Part shown: positions 1 to 5,199 of the stretch, one piece after another | Numbering within the stretch: the stretch's first letter is position 1 | Layout of the letters: each line of letters opens with the position of its first letter | From: Calditrichota bacterium | Lineage (GTDB): Bacteria; Calditrichota; Calditrichia; Calditrichales; Calditrichaceae | Length of the DNA: 5,199 nt | Assembly (NCBI GenBank): GCA_024278715.1 | Contig: JAJRSN010000400.1 | Location: 1-5,199, forward strand | Reading direction: 5' to 3' | Translations under genes and position numbers: made by a program | Notes under the pieces: generated by a model | Databases searched by the model: none | What the model saw: only the letters and a program-made list of their open reading frames with translations | Told to the model about the DNA's origin: nothing

Positions 1-5
1 ATAAA

Positions 6-21
6 AACCAGTAAACTGGTT
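6..21. repeat. Palindrome 1 (7-bp arms)
   Basis: Arms AACCAGT (6-12) and ACTGGTT (15-21) are perfect reverse complements separated by AA. It is the first of three evenly spaced palindromes. Confidence 0.8.
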
Positions 22-42
22 ATGCTCATGTCCTTTTTCCAT

Positions 43-68
43 TAACCAACGACTTAAGTCGTTGGTTA
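43..68. repeat. Palindrome 2 (perfect 26-bp palindrome)
   Basis: The left half TAACCAACGACTT (43-55) is followed with no spacer by its exact reverse complement (56-68), and the centre is CTTAAG. One further T:G wobble pair (42/69) extends the possible stem. A perfect 26-bp palindrome is very unlikely by chance. In single-stranded DNA or RNA it would fold into a long hairpin. Confidence 0.9.
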
Positions 69-89
69 GAAATAACTTAACATATTCCA

Positions 90-107
90 AAACCGTTTCA
101 ACGGTTT
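90..107. repeat. Palindrome 3 (8-bp arms)
   Basis: Arms AAACCGTT (90-97) and AACGGTTT (100-107) flank TC. Its right end lies just before TAA (109-111), the in-frame stop that blocks the hsdS frame from extending upstream. Confidence 0.8.
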
Positions 108-123
108 ATAATGTTACAAGTAT

Positions 124-1041
124 TTGCTCCCGAATCGCTGTGCAAATACTTCTACTGGCGCAACAGTTAAACATACATCTCCATCAAAAATTTATAAATT
201 TAAATTTAATGCTCCTCCGCTCCCAACCCAGCGCAAAATTGCGGCAATACTTTCCGCTTACGACGACCTGATTGAAAACAACAACAAACGGATTGCAATT
301 CTCGAAAATATGGCCGAACAAATTTACAAGGAGTGGTTCGTCCGTATGCGCTTCCCGGGTTATAAAAGTACAAAGTTTATTAAAGGAATCCCCGAAAGGT
401 GGGAAGTGAAACAGTTAAATGATATTGCCGATATTACTTCGAGTAAAAGAATTTATGCAAATGAATATGTTGAAAATGGGATTCCATTTTATAGGTCAAA
501 AGAAATTATCGAATTACATAATCATAAAGCTATATCAACCGACCTCTATATCTCAGAACAGAAGTATAACGCAATAATGCAAAATTTTGGAGTGCCTAAA
601 GAAGGGGATATTTTAATAACTTCCGTTGGGACACTTGGAGTATCCTATCAAGTAAAAATGAATGACAAGTTTTATTTCAAAGATGGAAATTTGATTTGGC
701 TAAAAAACATAGAGCCTATTTTAAAGTTTTATCTATATCAATGGATTAATTCAGAAAGTGGACAGGCGGCATTATTTCAGAAAGTGATTGGTGCTTCGCA
801 ACCAGCTTACACAATTGAAAATCTTAAAAAAGTTAGTATTCTAATTCCAAATGAATTTCTATTAAATAATTTTAATAATATTATAAGGGGAATAAGGGCG
901 CAATTAAATTCTATTTTTGAAGTAAACAAAAATTTGGAATTATCAAGAAATTTACTCCTCCCGCGCTTATTAAGCGGTAAACTATCTGTAGAAAATTTAA
1001 ACATAAAATTTCCGCCATCAATGGAAAACGAAAATGCCTAA
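124..1041 (+). CDS. hsdS: Type I restriction specificity subunit HsdS, N-terminally truncated
   Basis: HsdS chooses the DNA target of a type I restriction-modification complex and bridges HsdM and HsdR. Numbering from TTG at 124 (305 aa), residues 1-30 are the tail of the first recognition domain, with TGATVKHTSPSKIY. Residues 31-75 are the central conserved region, with PPLPTQRKIAAIL, a coiled helix and EWFVRMRFPGY. Residues ~88-240 are the second recognition domain, opening IPERWEVKQLNDI. Residues ~245-293 are the distal conserved helix with LLLPRLLSGKL. Full-length HsdS is usually about 400 aa or more, so most of recognition domain 1 is missing. The frame is open only from 112, after TAA 109-111. 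TTG 124 has no clear ribosome-binding site, and the first in-frame ATG is at 310, so the true start is unresolved. It overlaps hsdR by 8 bp. It could be a pseudogene remnant, a functional half-subunit, or one part of a shuffling hsdS locus. The family call is secure; functionality is not. Confidence 0.85.
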   Translation: MLPNRCANTSTGATVKHTSPSKIYKFKFNAPPLPTQRKIAAILSAYDDLIENNNKRIAILENMAEQIYKEWFVRMRFPGYKSTKFIKGIPERWEVKQLNDIADITSSKRIYANEYVENGIPFYRSKEIIELHNHKAISTDLYISEQKYNAIMQNFGVPKEGDILITSVGTLGVSYQVKMNDKFYFKDGNLIWLKNIEPILKFYLYQWINSESGQAALFQKVIGASQPAYTIENLKKVSILIPNEFLLNNFNNIIRGIRAQLNSIFEVNKNLELSRNLLLPRLLSGKLSVENLNIKFPPSMENENA

Positions 1042-4000
1042 TTTTATAACGGAAGACCAAATAGAAAAAGCCATTCTCAATAGGTTGAAAGAAAAACACA
1101 ATTACGGCGTTCTTAATTGCTTTACAAAAGACGCCGACGACTTAAACGATAAAACCGGCAGAGAGCAAAAAACCGAAGTTGTTTTCAAACAACTGTTAAA
1201 AGAAAAACTGATTGAGTTCAACAGAGAAGTTCCGCCGGACGCAATAGAAACGGCGGTTGAAAAACTGACCGAAAAACGCTTTTCAATGTCGCCGGTTCTT
1301 GCCAACAAAGAAGTTTACAATTTAATAAAAGAGGGCGTTCCGGTTGAATACGAAAACCGCAGCGGAGAGCGGGAGCAGAAAAGATTAACGGTAATAGATT
1401 TCACGACGCCTTTTAATAACGATTTTCTCGCCGTTTCTCAGTTATGGATTAAAGGCGAGCATTACTTCCGCAGACCCGATATAATAATTTACATTAACGG
1501 TCTTCCCCTTGTTTTTATTGAGCTTAAAAATTCCGGCATACAATTAAAAAACGCTTACGACGATAATTTAACCGATTACAAAAAAGATATTCCGCTTCTG
1601 TTTCAATACAACGCGCTCTGCATACTTTCAAACGCCCGAGAAACAAAGGTTGGCAGCGTTACGGCAAGCTGGGAATTCTTTTTCAATTGGCTGCGCCCCG
1701 AAGATGAAAAAGAAAAAATCAACCGCCAAAAAATCTATTCCGAAGGCACAAGCGTTGAAAGAATTATCGACGGCTTGCTGCGCAAAGACAGACTGATAGA
1801 CTACATCGAAAACTTTATACTTTACTATAACGACAATCAAAAAATAATAGCGCAAAATCATCAGTTCCTCGGCGTTAACAAAGCTATTGTTTCTTTCCGC
1901 AGCAGAAGCGGCAAACGCGGAAAACTCGGCGTCTTTTGGCATACGCAAGGTTCCGGCAAAAGCTTCTCAATGATTTTTCTGATGAAAAAAATATTGCGGA
2001 AATTTACCGGCAATTTCTCTTTTCTTGTTATAACCGACCGCAACGATTTGGACGGACAGATTTATAGAAATTTCTTAAACACCGGCGCGGTAAAAAAAGC
2101 GGATGCGGCTCAGCCCAAAAACAGCGAAGAGTTGAGAAAGTTTTTGGGATTGAACAAAAAAATAATTTTTACGTTAATTCATAAATTCAGATACCCGAAA
2201 GGAGAAAAATATCCTTTGCTTTCCGAACGCGACGATATTATTGTATTCGTCGATGAAGCCCACCGCACGCAATACAAAGACCTTGCCGATAATATGCGAA
2301 CCGGAATTCCCAAAGCTCAATATTTTGCTTTTACCGGAACGCCTCTTCTCGGCAGAGATAGAATTACAAACGAATATTTCGGCGGTTATGTAAGCGAGTA
2401 TAATTTTTCTCAATCGATGGACGAAGGCGCAACCGTTCCGCTATTCTATCAAAAACGCGTCCCTTCCGTTTTGAACCAAAACGAAAATTTAAGCGATGAG
2501 TTTTATGAAATTCTTGAAGATGAAAATCTGACGGATAAACAGCAAGAAAAACTTGAACGTTCTTTTGCGCAAGAGCTTGAAATAATAAAACGGGACGACA
2601 GACTTGGTAAAATTGCCGAAGATATTGTGGAACACTTTCCGCATCACGGTTATCTCGGTAAAGGGATGGTTATTTCCGTTGATAAATTTACCGCCGTTAA
2701 AATGTATGACAAAGTACAGAAATATTGGAAAGAGAAAATAAAAAATCTCGTCGGAGAAAAGAGCAGAACAAATTCCGAATCGCAGAAAGAAAAGCTGCAA
2801 TCGATAATCGACTTTATGCGTTCGGTTGAAATGGCTGTAGTTATAAGCGAAGACGCCGACGAAGAGAAAAAATTTGCCGAGCAAGGACTTGATATTAAAC
2901 CGCATCGCGAAAAACTAAACTCCGTAGATGAAAACGGACACGATATTGAATACCGGTTCAAAGACCCCGAAGATAAACTTCAATTGGTTTTTGTCTGTTC
3001 AATGTGGCTTACCGGCTTCGACGTTCCAACGCTCTCAACTCTCTATATCGATAAACCGATGAAAGGTCATACTCTTATGCAAACTATCGCCCGCGCAAAC
3101 AGAGTAACGTCTTATACCATCAACGGAATATCAAAACAAAACGGCGAAATTATAGATTACTACAACGTTTTCCGCAATATGAAAAAAGCCCTTAAAGAAT
3201 ACGCTCTCGGCGGCGACGATGAAACTTTACCGGTAAAAAACAAAGAAGAACTATTCAAACTTTTGGATGAATCCGTTGAACAATTAAAGCAATTTTTTAA
3301 TAAACTTGAGCTTGACTTCTCATCAATTATCAACCGGAAAGACATATTTAAAAACATCTCCGCTTTCGAAAAATTTGCCGATAAAATTCTTGAAAAAGAC
3401 GAATGGCGAAAAGAGTTTTTTGTTTACGAAAATACAATGTCGTCTCTCTATCAAGCGTGCAAGCCCGAAATTATCGGCGATTATTCACGCCCGCTAATTC
3501 CGGTAGCCAACTATCTAAGAAGCATAATTGATGCTATAATAAATCAGCAAAATATTGAGTCCGCCAAGCAAAGAATTTCATATCTGCTTGACGAAAGCAT
3601 TGTTGCAGAAAAAGATGAGATTAAAGACAAAGACCCTAAAATCAAATATAAAATAGTTCAGCGAGGCAAAGAGTGGGATTTGAGCAAAGTCGATTTTGAA
3701 AAACTGAAAAAAGAATTCAAGAACAATCCGTATAAAAACATTGAGATTGCCGACCTCAGGGCATTCTTAAATAAGAAAATAGAAAAGATGCTCGAGCAGA
3801 ATTCTACAAGAACCGACTTTGCCGAAAAACTCCAACAAATTATAGACGCCTACAATTCCGGAAGCTTATCAACAGAAGAAGCTTACAACGAAATGATAAC
3901 CTTCACTAAAAATCTTAGCGAAGAAGAAACCAGAGCTTACAGAGAAGGTTTAACAGAAGACGAATTGGAAATATACGACCTGCTGAAAAAAGAAAAACTT

Positions 4001-4261
4001 ACAAAAACGGAAGAACAAAAAGTAAAACTTGCGGCAAAACAACTTATAAAAAGATTAAAAGAAGAAGAGCCGCGCGTTCTAATTCAAGATTGGTATAAAA
4101 ACTCAAAAAGCCGCGAACGCGTTTTAAGCCGTATTGAAGAAACGCTAGACAAAACGTTGCCCGACAGCTATAACAGAAATATTTTCAAATCAAAATTAAA
4201 CGAAACTTACAATTTGGTTTACAACTACGCACAGCAAGGCAGAAAGTGGGTTGCGGAATAA
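1034..4261 (+). CDS. hsdR: Type I restriction enzyme R subunit HsdR (translocase/endonuclease)
   Basis: HsdR is the ATP-driven DNA translocase and nuclease of the type I complex; with HsdM and HsdS it cuts unmodified DNA far from the target site. The 1075-aa length is normal for the family. The N-terminal nuclease domain (~1-250) has a PD-(D/E)xK core: D149 in RRPDIIIY, then E163 and K165 in FIELKN. The SF2 helicase motor follows: Walker A TQGSGKS (304-310), motif Ia TDRNDLD (334-340), Walker B DEAH (407-410), motif III TGTP (434-437), motif V near WLTGFDVP (658-665) and motif VI QTIARANR (683-690). Residues ~730-1075 form a helical, charged C-terminal domain that in this family docks onto the methyltransferase. 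ATG 1034 is favoured because the opening FITEDQIEKAIL and LNCFTKDADDLND matches the usual family start. It overlaps hsdS by 8 bp (ATGCCTAA), implying translational coupling. No frameshift or lost catalytic residue was seen. The nuclease QxxxY motif appears as N178xxxY182. Confidence 0.97.
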   Translation: MPNFITEDQIEKAILNRLKEKHNYGVLNCFTKDADDLNDKTGREQKTEVVFKQLLKEKLIEFNREVPPDAIETAVEKLTEKRFSMSPVLANKEVYNLIKEGVPVEYENRSGEREQKRLTVIDFTTPFNNDFLAVSQLWIKGEHYFRRPDIIIYINGLPLVFIELKNSGIQLKNAYDDNLTDYKKDIPLLFQYNALCILSNARETKVGSVTASWEFFFNWLRPEDEKEKINRQKIYSEGTSVERIIDGLLRKDRLIDYIENFILYYNDNQKIIAQNHQFLGVNKAIVSFRSRSGKRGKLGVFWHTQGSGKSFSMIFLMKKILRKFTGNFSFLVITDRNDLDGQIYRNFLNTGAVKKADAAQPKNSEELRKFLGLNKKIIFTLIHKFRYPKGEKYPLLSERDDIIVFVDEAHRTQYKDLADNMRTGIPKAQYFAFTGTPLLGRDRITNEYFGGYVSEYNFSQSMDEGATVPLFYQKRVPSVLNQNENLSDEFYEILEDENLTDKQQEKLERSFAQELEIIKRDDRLGKIAEDIVEHFPHHGYLGKGMVISVDKFTAVKMYDKVQKYWKEKIKNLVGEKSRTNSESQKEKLQSIIDFMRSVEMAVVISEDADEEKKFAEQGLDIKPHREKLNSVDENGHDIEYRFKDPEDKLQLVFVCSMWLTGFDVPTLSTLYIDKPMKGHTLMQTIARANRVTSYTINGISKQNGEIIDYYNVFRNMKKALKEYALGGDDETLPVKNKEELFKLLDESVEQLKQFFNKLELDFSSIINRKDIFKNISAFEKFADKILEKDEWRKEFFVYENTMSSLYQACKPEIIGDYSRPLIPVANYLRSIIDAIINQQNIESAKQRISYLLDESIVAEKDEIKDKDPKIKYKIVQRGKEWDLSKVDFEKLKKEFKNNPYKNIEIADLRAFLNKKIEKMLEQNSTRTDFAEKLQQIIDAYNSGSLSTEEAYNEMITFTKNLSEEETRAYREGLTEDELEIYDLLKKEKLTKTEEQKVKLAAKQLIKRLKEEEPRVLIQDWYKNSKSRERVLSRIEETLDKTLPDSYNRNIFKSKLNETYNLVYNYAQQGRKWVAE

Positions 4262-4279
4262 TTGCAGGACCAGAGATAT

Positions 4280-4326
4280 ATTTGTTCTGTTTTCCTACAA
4301 TAAACCGGACATTCCGTTATCTGTGC
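4280..4326 (+). repeat. Distal copy of duplicated promoter/operator-like unit (degenerate)
   Basis: This is the first of two direct copies; the second is 4370-4417, about 90 bp downstream. The left part (4280-4293) matches the second copy at 12 of 14 bases and the right part (4299-4326) at 24 of 28. It holds an imperfect inverted repeat, TGTTCTGTTT (4283-4292) and AAACCGGACA (4302-4311), with 8 of 10 positions pairing plus one wobble. It ends in TATCTGTG (4318-4325), one mismatch from the Bacteroidota -7 box TAnnTTTG. It looks like a decayed promoter/operator or a second, weaker operator. Confidence 0.7.
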
Positions 4327-4338
4327 AAGTAAATAAGC

Positions 4339-4366
4339 TTCAAGTATTAAGGGCAAGAAACTTGAA
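4339..4366. repeat. Short inverted repeat between the two promoter units
   Basis: TTCAAGT (4339-4345) and ACTTGAA (4360-4366) are exact reverse complements separated by 14 bases. The arms are short and AT-rich, so chance is possible. It lies midway between the two duplicated units and could be an extra regulator site. Confidence 0.35.
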
Positions 4367-4372
4367 ATTATT

Positions 4373-4402
4373 TGTCCAGTTTTTTGCAAAATAAACTGGA
4401 CA
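4373..4402. promoter_or_regulatory. Probable operator: perfect 10-bp inverted repeat overlapping the antitoxin promoter
   Basis: TGTCCAGTTT (4373-4382) and AAACTGGACA (4393-4402) are exact reverse complements separated by 10 bases, placing the half-sites about two helical turns apart. The repeat overlaps the promoter spacer just upstream of the -7 box. Characterised AbiEi antitoxins bind inverted repeats in their own promoter and repress it, so self-binding by the downstream protein is the leading inference. As RNA it could form a hairpin followed by TTTTG, so a weak terminator for hsdR is an alternative. Confidence 0.55.
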
Positions 4403-4416
4403 TTTTGTTATCTTTG
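4383..4416 (+). promoter_or_regulatory. Probable Bacteroidota-type promoter of the AbiE operon
   Basis: TATCTTTG (4409-4416) exactly matches the TAnnTTTG -7 element of Bacteroidota housekeeping promoters. A TTTG at 4383-4386 could be the -33 element, though the 22-base spacer is slightly long. Transcription would begin near 4420, leaving a very short leader that starts close to the AAGGA ribosome-binding site. It suggests that the AbiE genes are transcribed separately from hsdR. Confidence 0.6.
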
Positions 4417-4420
4417 CGTA

Positions 4421-4425
4421 AAGGA
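4421..4425 (+). promoter_or_regulatory. Ribosome-binding site deciding between two adjacent ATG starts
   Basis: AAGGA lies 3 bases before ATG 4429 and 6 bases before ATG 4432. The second ATG has the more usual spacing, so the protein may start at MKTTDY rather than MMKTTDY. Confidence 0.55.
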
Positions 4426-4428
4426 TAA

Positions 4429-5157
4429 ATGATGAAAACTACTGATTACATAGCGTTTACAATCGACAGACTCCCCAAAGGGTATGTATTCACCTATAAG
4501 GACTTTGTGAACAAGGTGAACAAAAAGGAAGCCGTAATAAAATCGCTAAACCGGATGGCGGCAGCCGGTAAAATAAAGAAAATTGCAAAGGGCAAATTTT
4601 ACAAACCGGAAAAAACCGTTTTCGGGGAACTTAAGCCCGATCAATATCAATTTGTAAAAGACTTGCTTGAAAAAGACGGTAAACCAATCGGCTATTTAAC
4701 CGGGTACAGCATTTTCAATCGATTGGGACTTACAACGCAAGTAAGCGCCACAATACAAATCGGTAAAAATGAAATCCGTTCTTCTTTTAAACGAGGACAA
4801 TATAAAATTTCGTTTGTTAAACAAAAAAACAACATTACCAAAGAGAATATTCCTCTTCTGCAAATACTCGATACTATTCGTTATATCAAAAAAATTCCGG
4901 ATGCAACAATTGAATCGGCTTGCAAAAGAATTGTTGCAATAATAAAACAAATACCGGAACAAAAGAAAAGAAGAATGGTTCGTCTCGCCGCTAAATATCC
5001 CCCTTCCACAAGAGCGTTACTTGGAGCTGTTTTGGATGAGCTTGGTAATGTTAAATTAACCCTGCCTCTGCGTAAATCATTAAATCCGATAACAAAATAT
5101 AAAATGAACGGTGTGGAAAAAGTTTGTTCAACCGCCGGAAAGTGGAACATTAAATGA
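4429..5157 (+). CDS. abiEi: Type IV toxin-antitoxin AbiEi-like antitoxin (DUF6088 family)
   Basis: This is the probable antitoxin and transcriptional self-repressor of an AbiE-type abortive-infection pair. AbiE is a type IV system in which antitoxin and toxin are not known to bind each other directly. The 242-aa protein starts with a winged-helix-like region (~1-65): LPKGYVFTYKDF, then AVIKSLNRMAAAGKIKKI and GKFYKPEKTVFGEL, a helix and wing pattern rich in lysine. Residues ~70-240 are the AbiEi-like domain with GYLTGYSIFNRLGLTTQVS (88-106), a basic stretch around EQKKRRMVRLAAKYPPSTRA and the helix ALLGAVLDELG. No signal peptide or membrane segment is seen, so it is cytoplasmic. It follows a well-formed inverted repeat and promoter, fitting autoregulation. 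It ends in an ATGA overlap with the next gene. ATG 4432 is an equally good or better start. The family call rests on remembered sequence resemblance plus context. Confidence 0.85.
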   Translation: MMKTTDYIAFTIDRLPKGYVFTYKDFVNKVNKKEAVIKSLNRMAAAGKIKKIAKGKFYKPEKTVFGELKPDQYQFVKDLLEKDGKPIGYLTGYSIFNRLGLTTQVSATIQIGKNEIRSSFKRGQYKISFVKQKNNITKENIPLLQILDTIRYIKKIPDATIESACKRIVAIIKQIPEQKKRRMVRLAAKYPPSTRALLGAVLDELGNVKLTLPLRKSLNPITKYKMNGVEKVCSTAGKWNIK

Positions 5158-5199
5158 AGTTGCACGAGAATAAAAAATTATTCAGGCAAGCTGTTGAAG
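5154..5199 (+). CDS. abiEii: Start of probable AbiEii nucleotidyltransferase toxin (cut by window end)
   Basis: ATG 5154 overlaps the antitoxin stop TGA (5155-5157) and opens MKLHENKKLFRQAVE before the window ends. AbiEii/AbiGii-type toxins encoded beside DUF6088 antitoxins commonly open with a similar MKLHxNKxLFxxA stretch. The family is a DUF1814 nucleotidyltransferase that blocks growth, for example during phage infection. None of the catalytic motifs are inside the window, so the identity rests on 15 residues, the ATGA coupling and the upstream antitoxin. Confidence 0.75.
   Translation, partial: MKLHENKKLFRQAVE

Larger units (their letters stand above)
6..107. mobile_element. REP-like cluster of three palindromes bordering truncated hsdS
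   Basis: Three hairpin-forming palindromes lie at 6-21, 43-68 and 90-107, and both spacers between them are exactly 21 bp. Each begins with AACC or AAACC and ends with GGTT or GGTTT. No coding signal was recognised here. Clustered short palindromes of this kind are typical of REP/BIME elements mobilised by RAYT (Y1 tyrosine) transposases and of the subterminal hairpins of IS200/IS605 elements, but no transposase is visible in the window. The cluster ends two bases before the stop codon that closes the hsdS frame upstream, so it probably marks the insertion or rearrangement junction that removed the first half of hsdS. The left boundary is unknown because the window starts at base 1. The structure is seen directly; the mobile-element identity is inferred. 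Confidence 0.45.
4370..4417 (+). repeat. Proximal copy of duplicated promoter/operator-like unit
   Basis: This is the second copy of the ~47-bp unit found at 4280-4326. It has the better inverted repeat and the exact promoter box, and lies directly before the antitoxin gene, so it is the likely working copy. The two copies differ mostly by C/T changes and a one-base length difference in the loop between the arms. Confidence 0.75.

Noticed and set aside
107..112. TATAAT, a perfect sigma-70-like -10 box before the truncated hsdS
   Set aside because: No acceptable -35 element lies 16-18 bases upstream, and the likely host group uses TAnnTTTG boxes; in AT-rich DNA the match can be chance.
111..170. 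ATG at 111 opening a 19-codon frame right after palindrome 3
   Set aside because: It is too short, has no ribosome-binding site, and ends inside hsdS. It might be a shifted piece of hsdS, but its residues are not convincing.
62..271. 69-aa open frame overlapping the start of hsdS
   Set aside because: It runs through the palindromes and the hsdS recognition-domain tail in another frame, with no family resemblance; the hsdS frame has clear conserved motifs.
1628..1948. 106-aa open frame on the - strand inside hsdR
   Set aside because: It is antisense to conserved HsdR coding sequence, with no recognisable motif or start signal.
2489..2905. 138-aa open frame on the - strand inside hsdR
   Set aside because: It is antisense to the HsdR motor domain and has a low-complexity F/I/K-rich translation; it is a shadow of the real gene.
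4373..4410. Inverted repeat followed by TTTTG as a rho-independent terminator of hsdR
   Set aside because: The stem is AT-rich at its inner end, the T tract is short, and the same repeat recurs in a unit with a promoter box, so an operator role fits better; termination is not excluded.
4280..4417. Repeats before abiEi as a CRISPR array
   Set aside because: There are only two imperfect copies with internal promoter structure, and no further repeats or cas genes are present.
4881..5165. 94-aa - strand frame with a hydrophobic stretch at the end of the antitoxin gene
   Set aside because: It lies opposite a well-supported AbiEi-like gene; the hydrophobic run is the antisense of its lysine-rich codons.

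Overview
The window holds part of a bacterial defence region. On the + strand it reads: a cluster of short palindromes (about 6-107), an N-terminally truncated type I restriction specificity gene (hsdS, about 112-1041), an intact type I restriction motor/nuclease gene (hsdR, 1034-4261), a 167-bp intergenic region with a duplicated promoter/operator-like unit, a type IV antitoxin-like gene (AbiEi/DUF6088 type, 4429-5157), and the first 15 codons of a probable AbiEii nucleotidyltransferase toxin gene (from 5154). No convincing gene was seen on the - strand, and no tRNA, rRNA or CRISPR array was seen.

The DNA is AT-rich. The probable promoter before the antitoxin contains TATCTTTG, an exact match to the TAnnTTTG -7 element of Bacteroidota, and ribosome-binding sites are weak. 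This suggests Bacteroidota or a relative such as Ignavibacteria/Chlorobi. It is an inference from style, not from a marker gene.

The restriction genes are arranged S-R with an 8-bp overlap, so they are probably co-transcribed. The methyltransferase gene hsdM is not in the window; in M-S-R operons it would lie upstream. The HsdS reading frame keeps only the last ~30 residues of the first target-recognition domain, then the central conserved helix, the whole second recognition domain and the distal conserved helix. Its open frame ends upstream at a TAA (109-111), two bases past the last of three evenly spaced palindromes. The simplest reading is that a REP-like or IS200-like palindromic insertion, or a rearrangement, cut off the first half of hsdS. 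HsdR has all its visible catalytic motifs.

AbiEi and AbiEii overlap by ATGA (5154-5157), as expected for a translationally coupled toxin-antitoxin pair. The region before them carries two copies of a ~47-bp unit, each made of an inverted repeat followed by a promoter-like box. The copy nearest the gene is intact and the distal copy is degenerate. This fits an autoregulated antitoxin promoter.

No wholly new system is evident. The points most worth a second look are the palindrome cluster fused to hsdS, the possible half-HsdS, and the duplicated operator/promoter of the AbiE pair.
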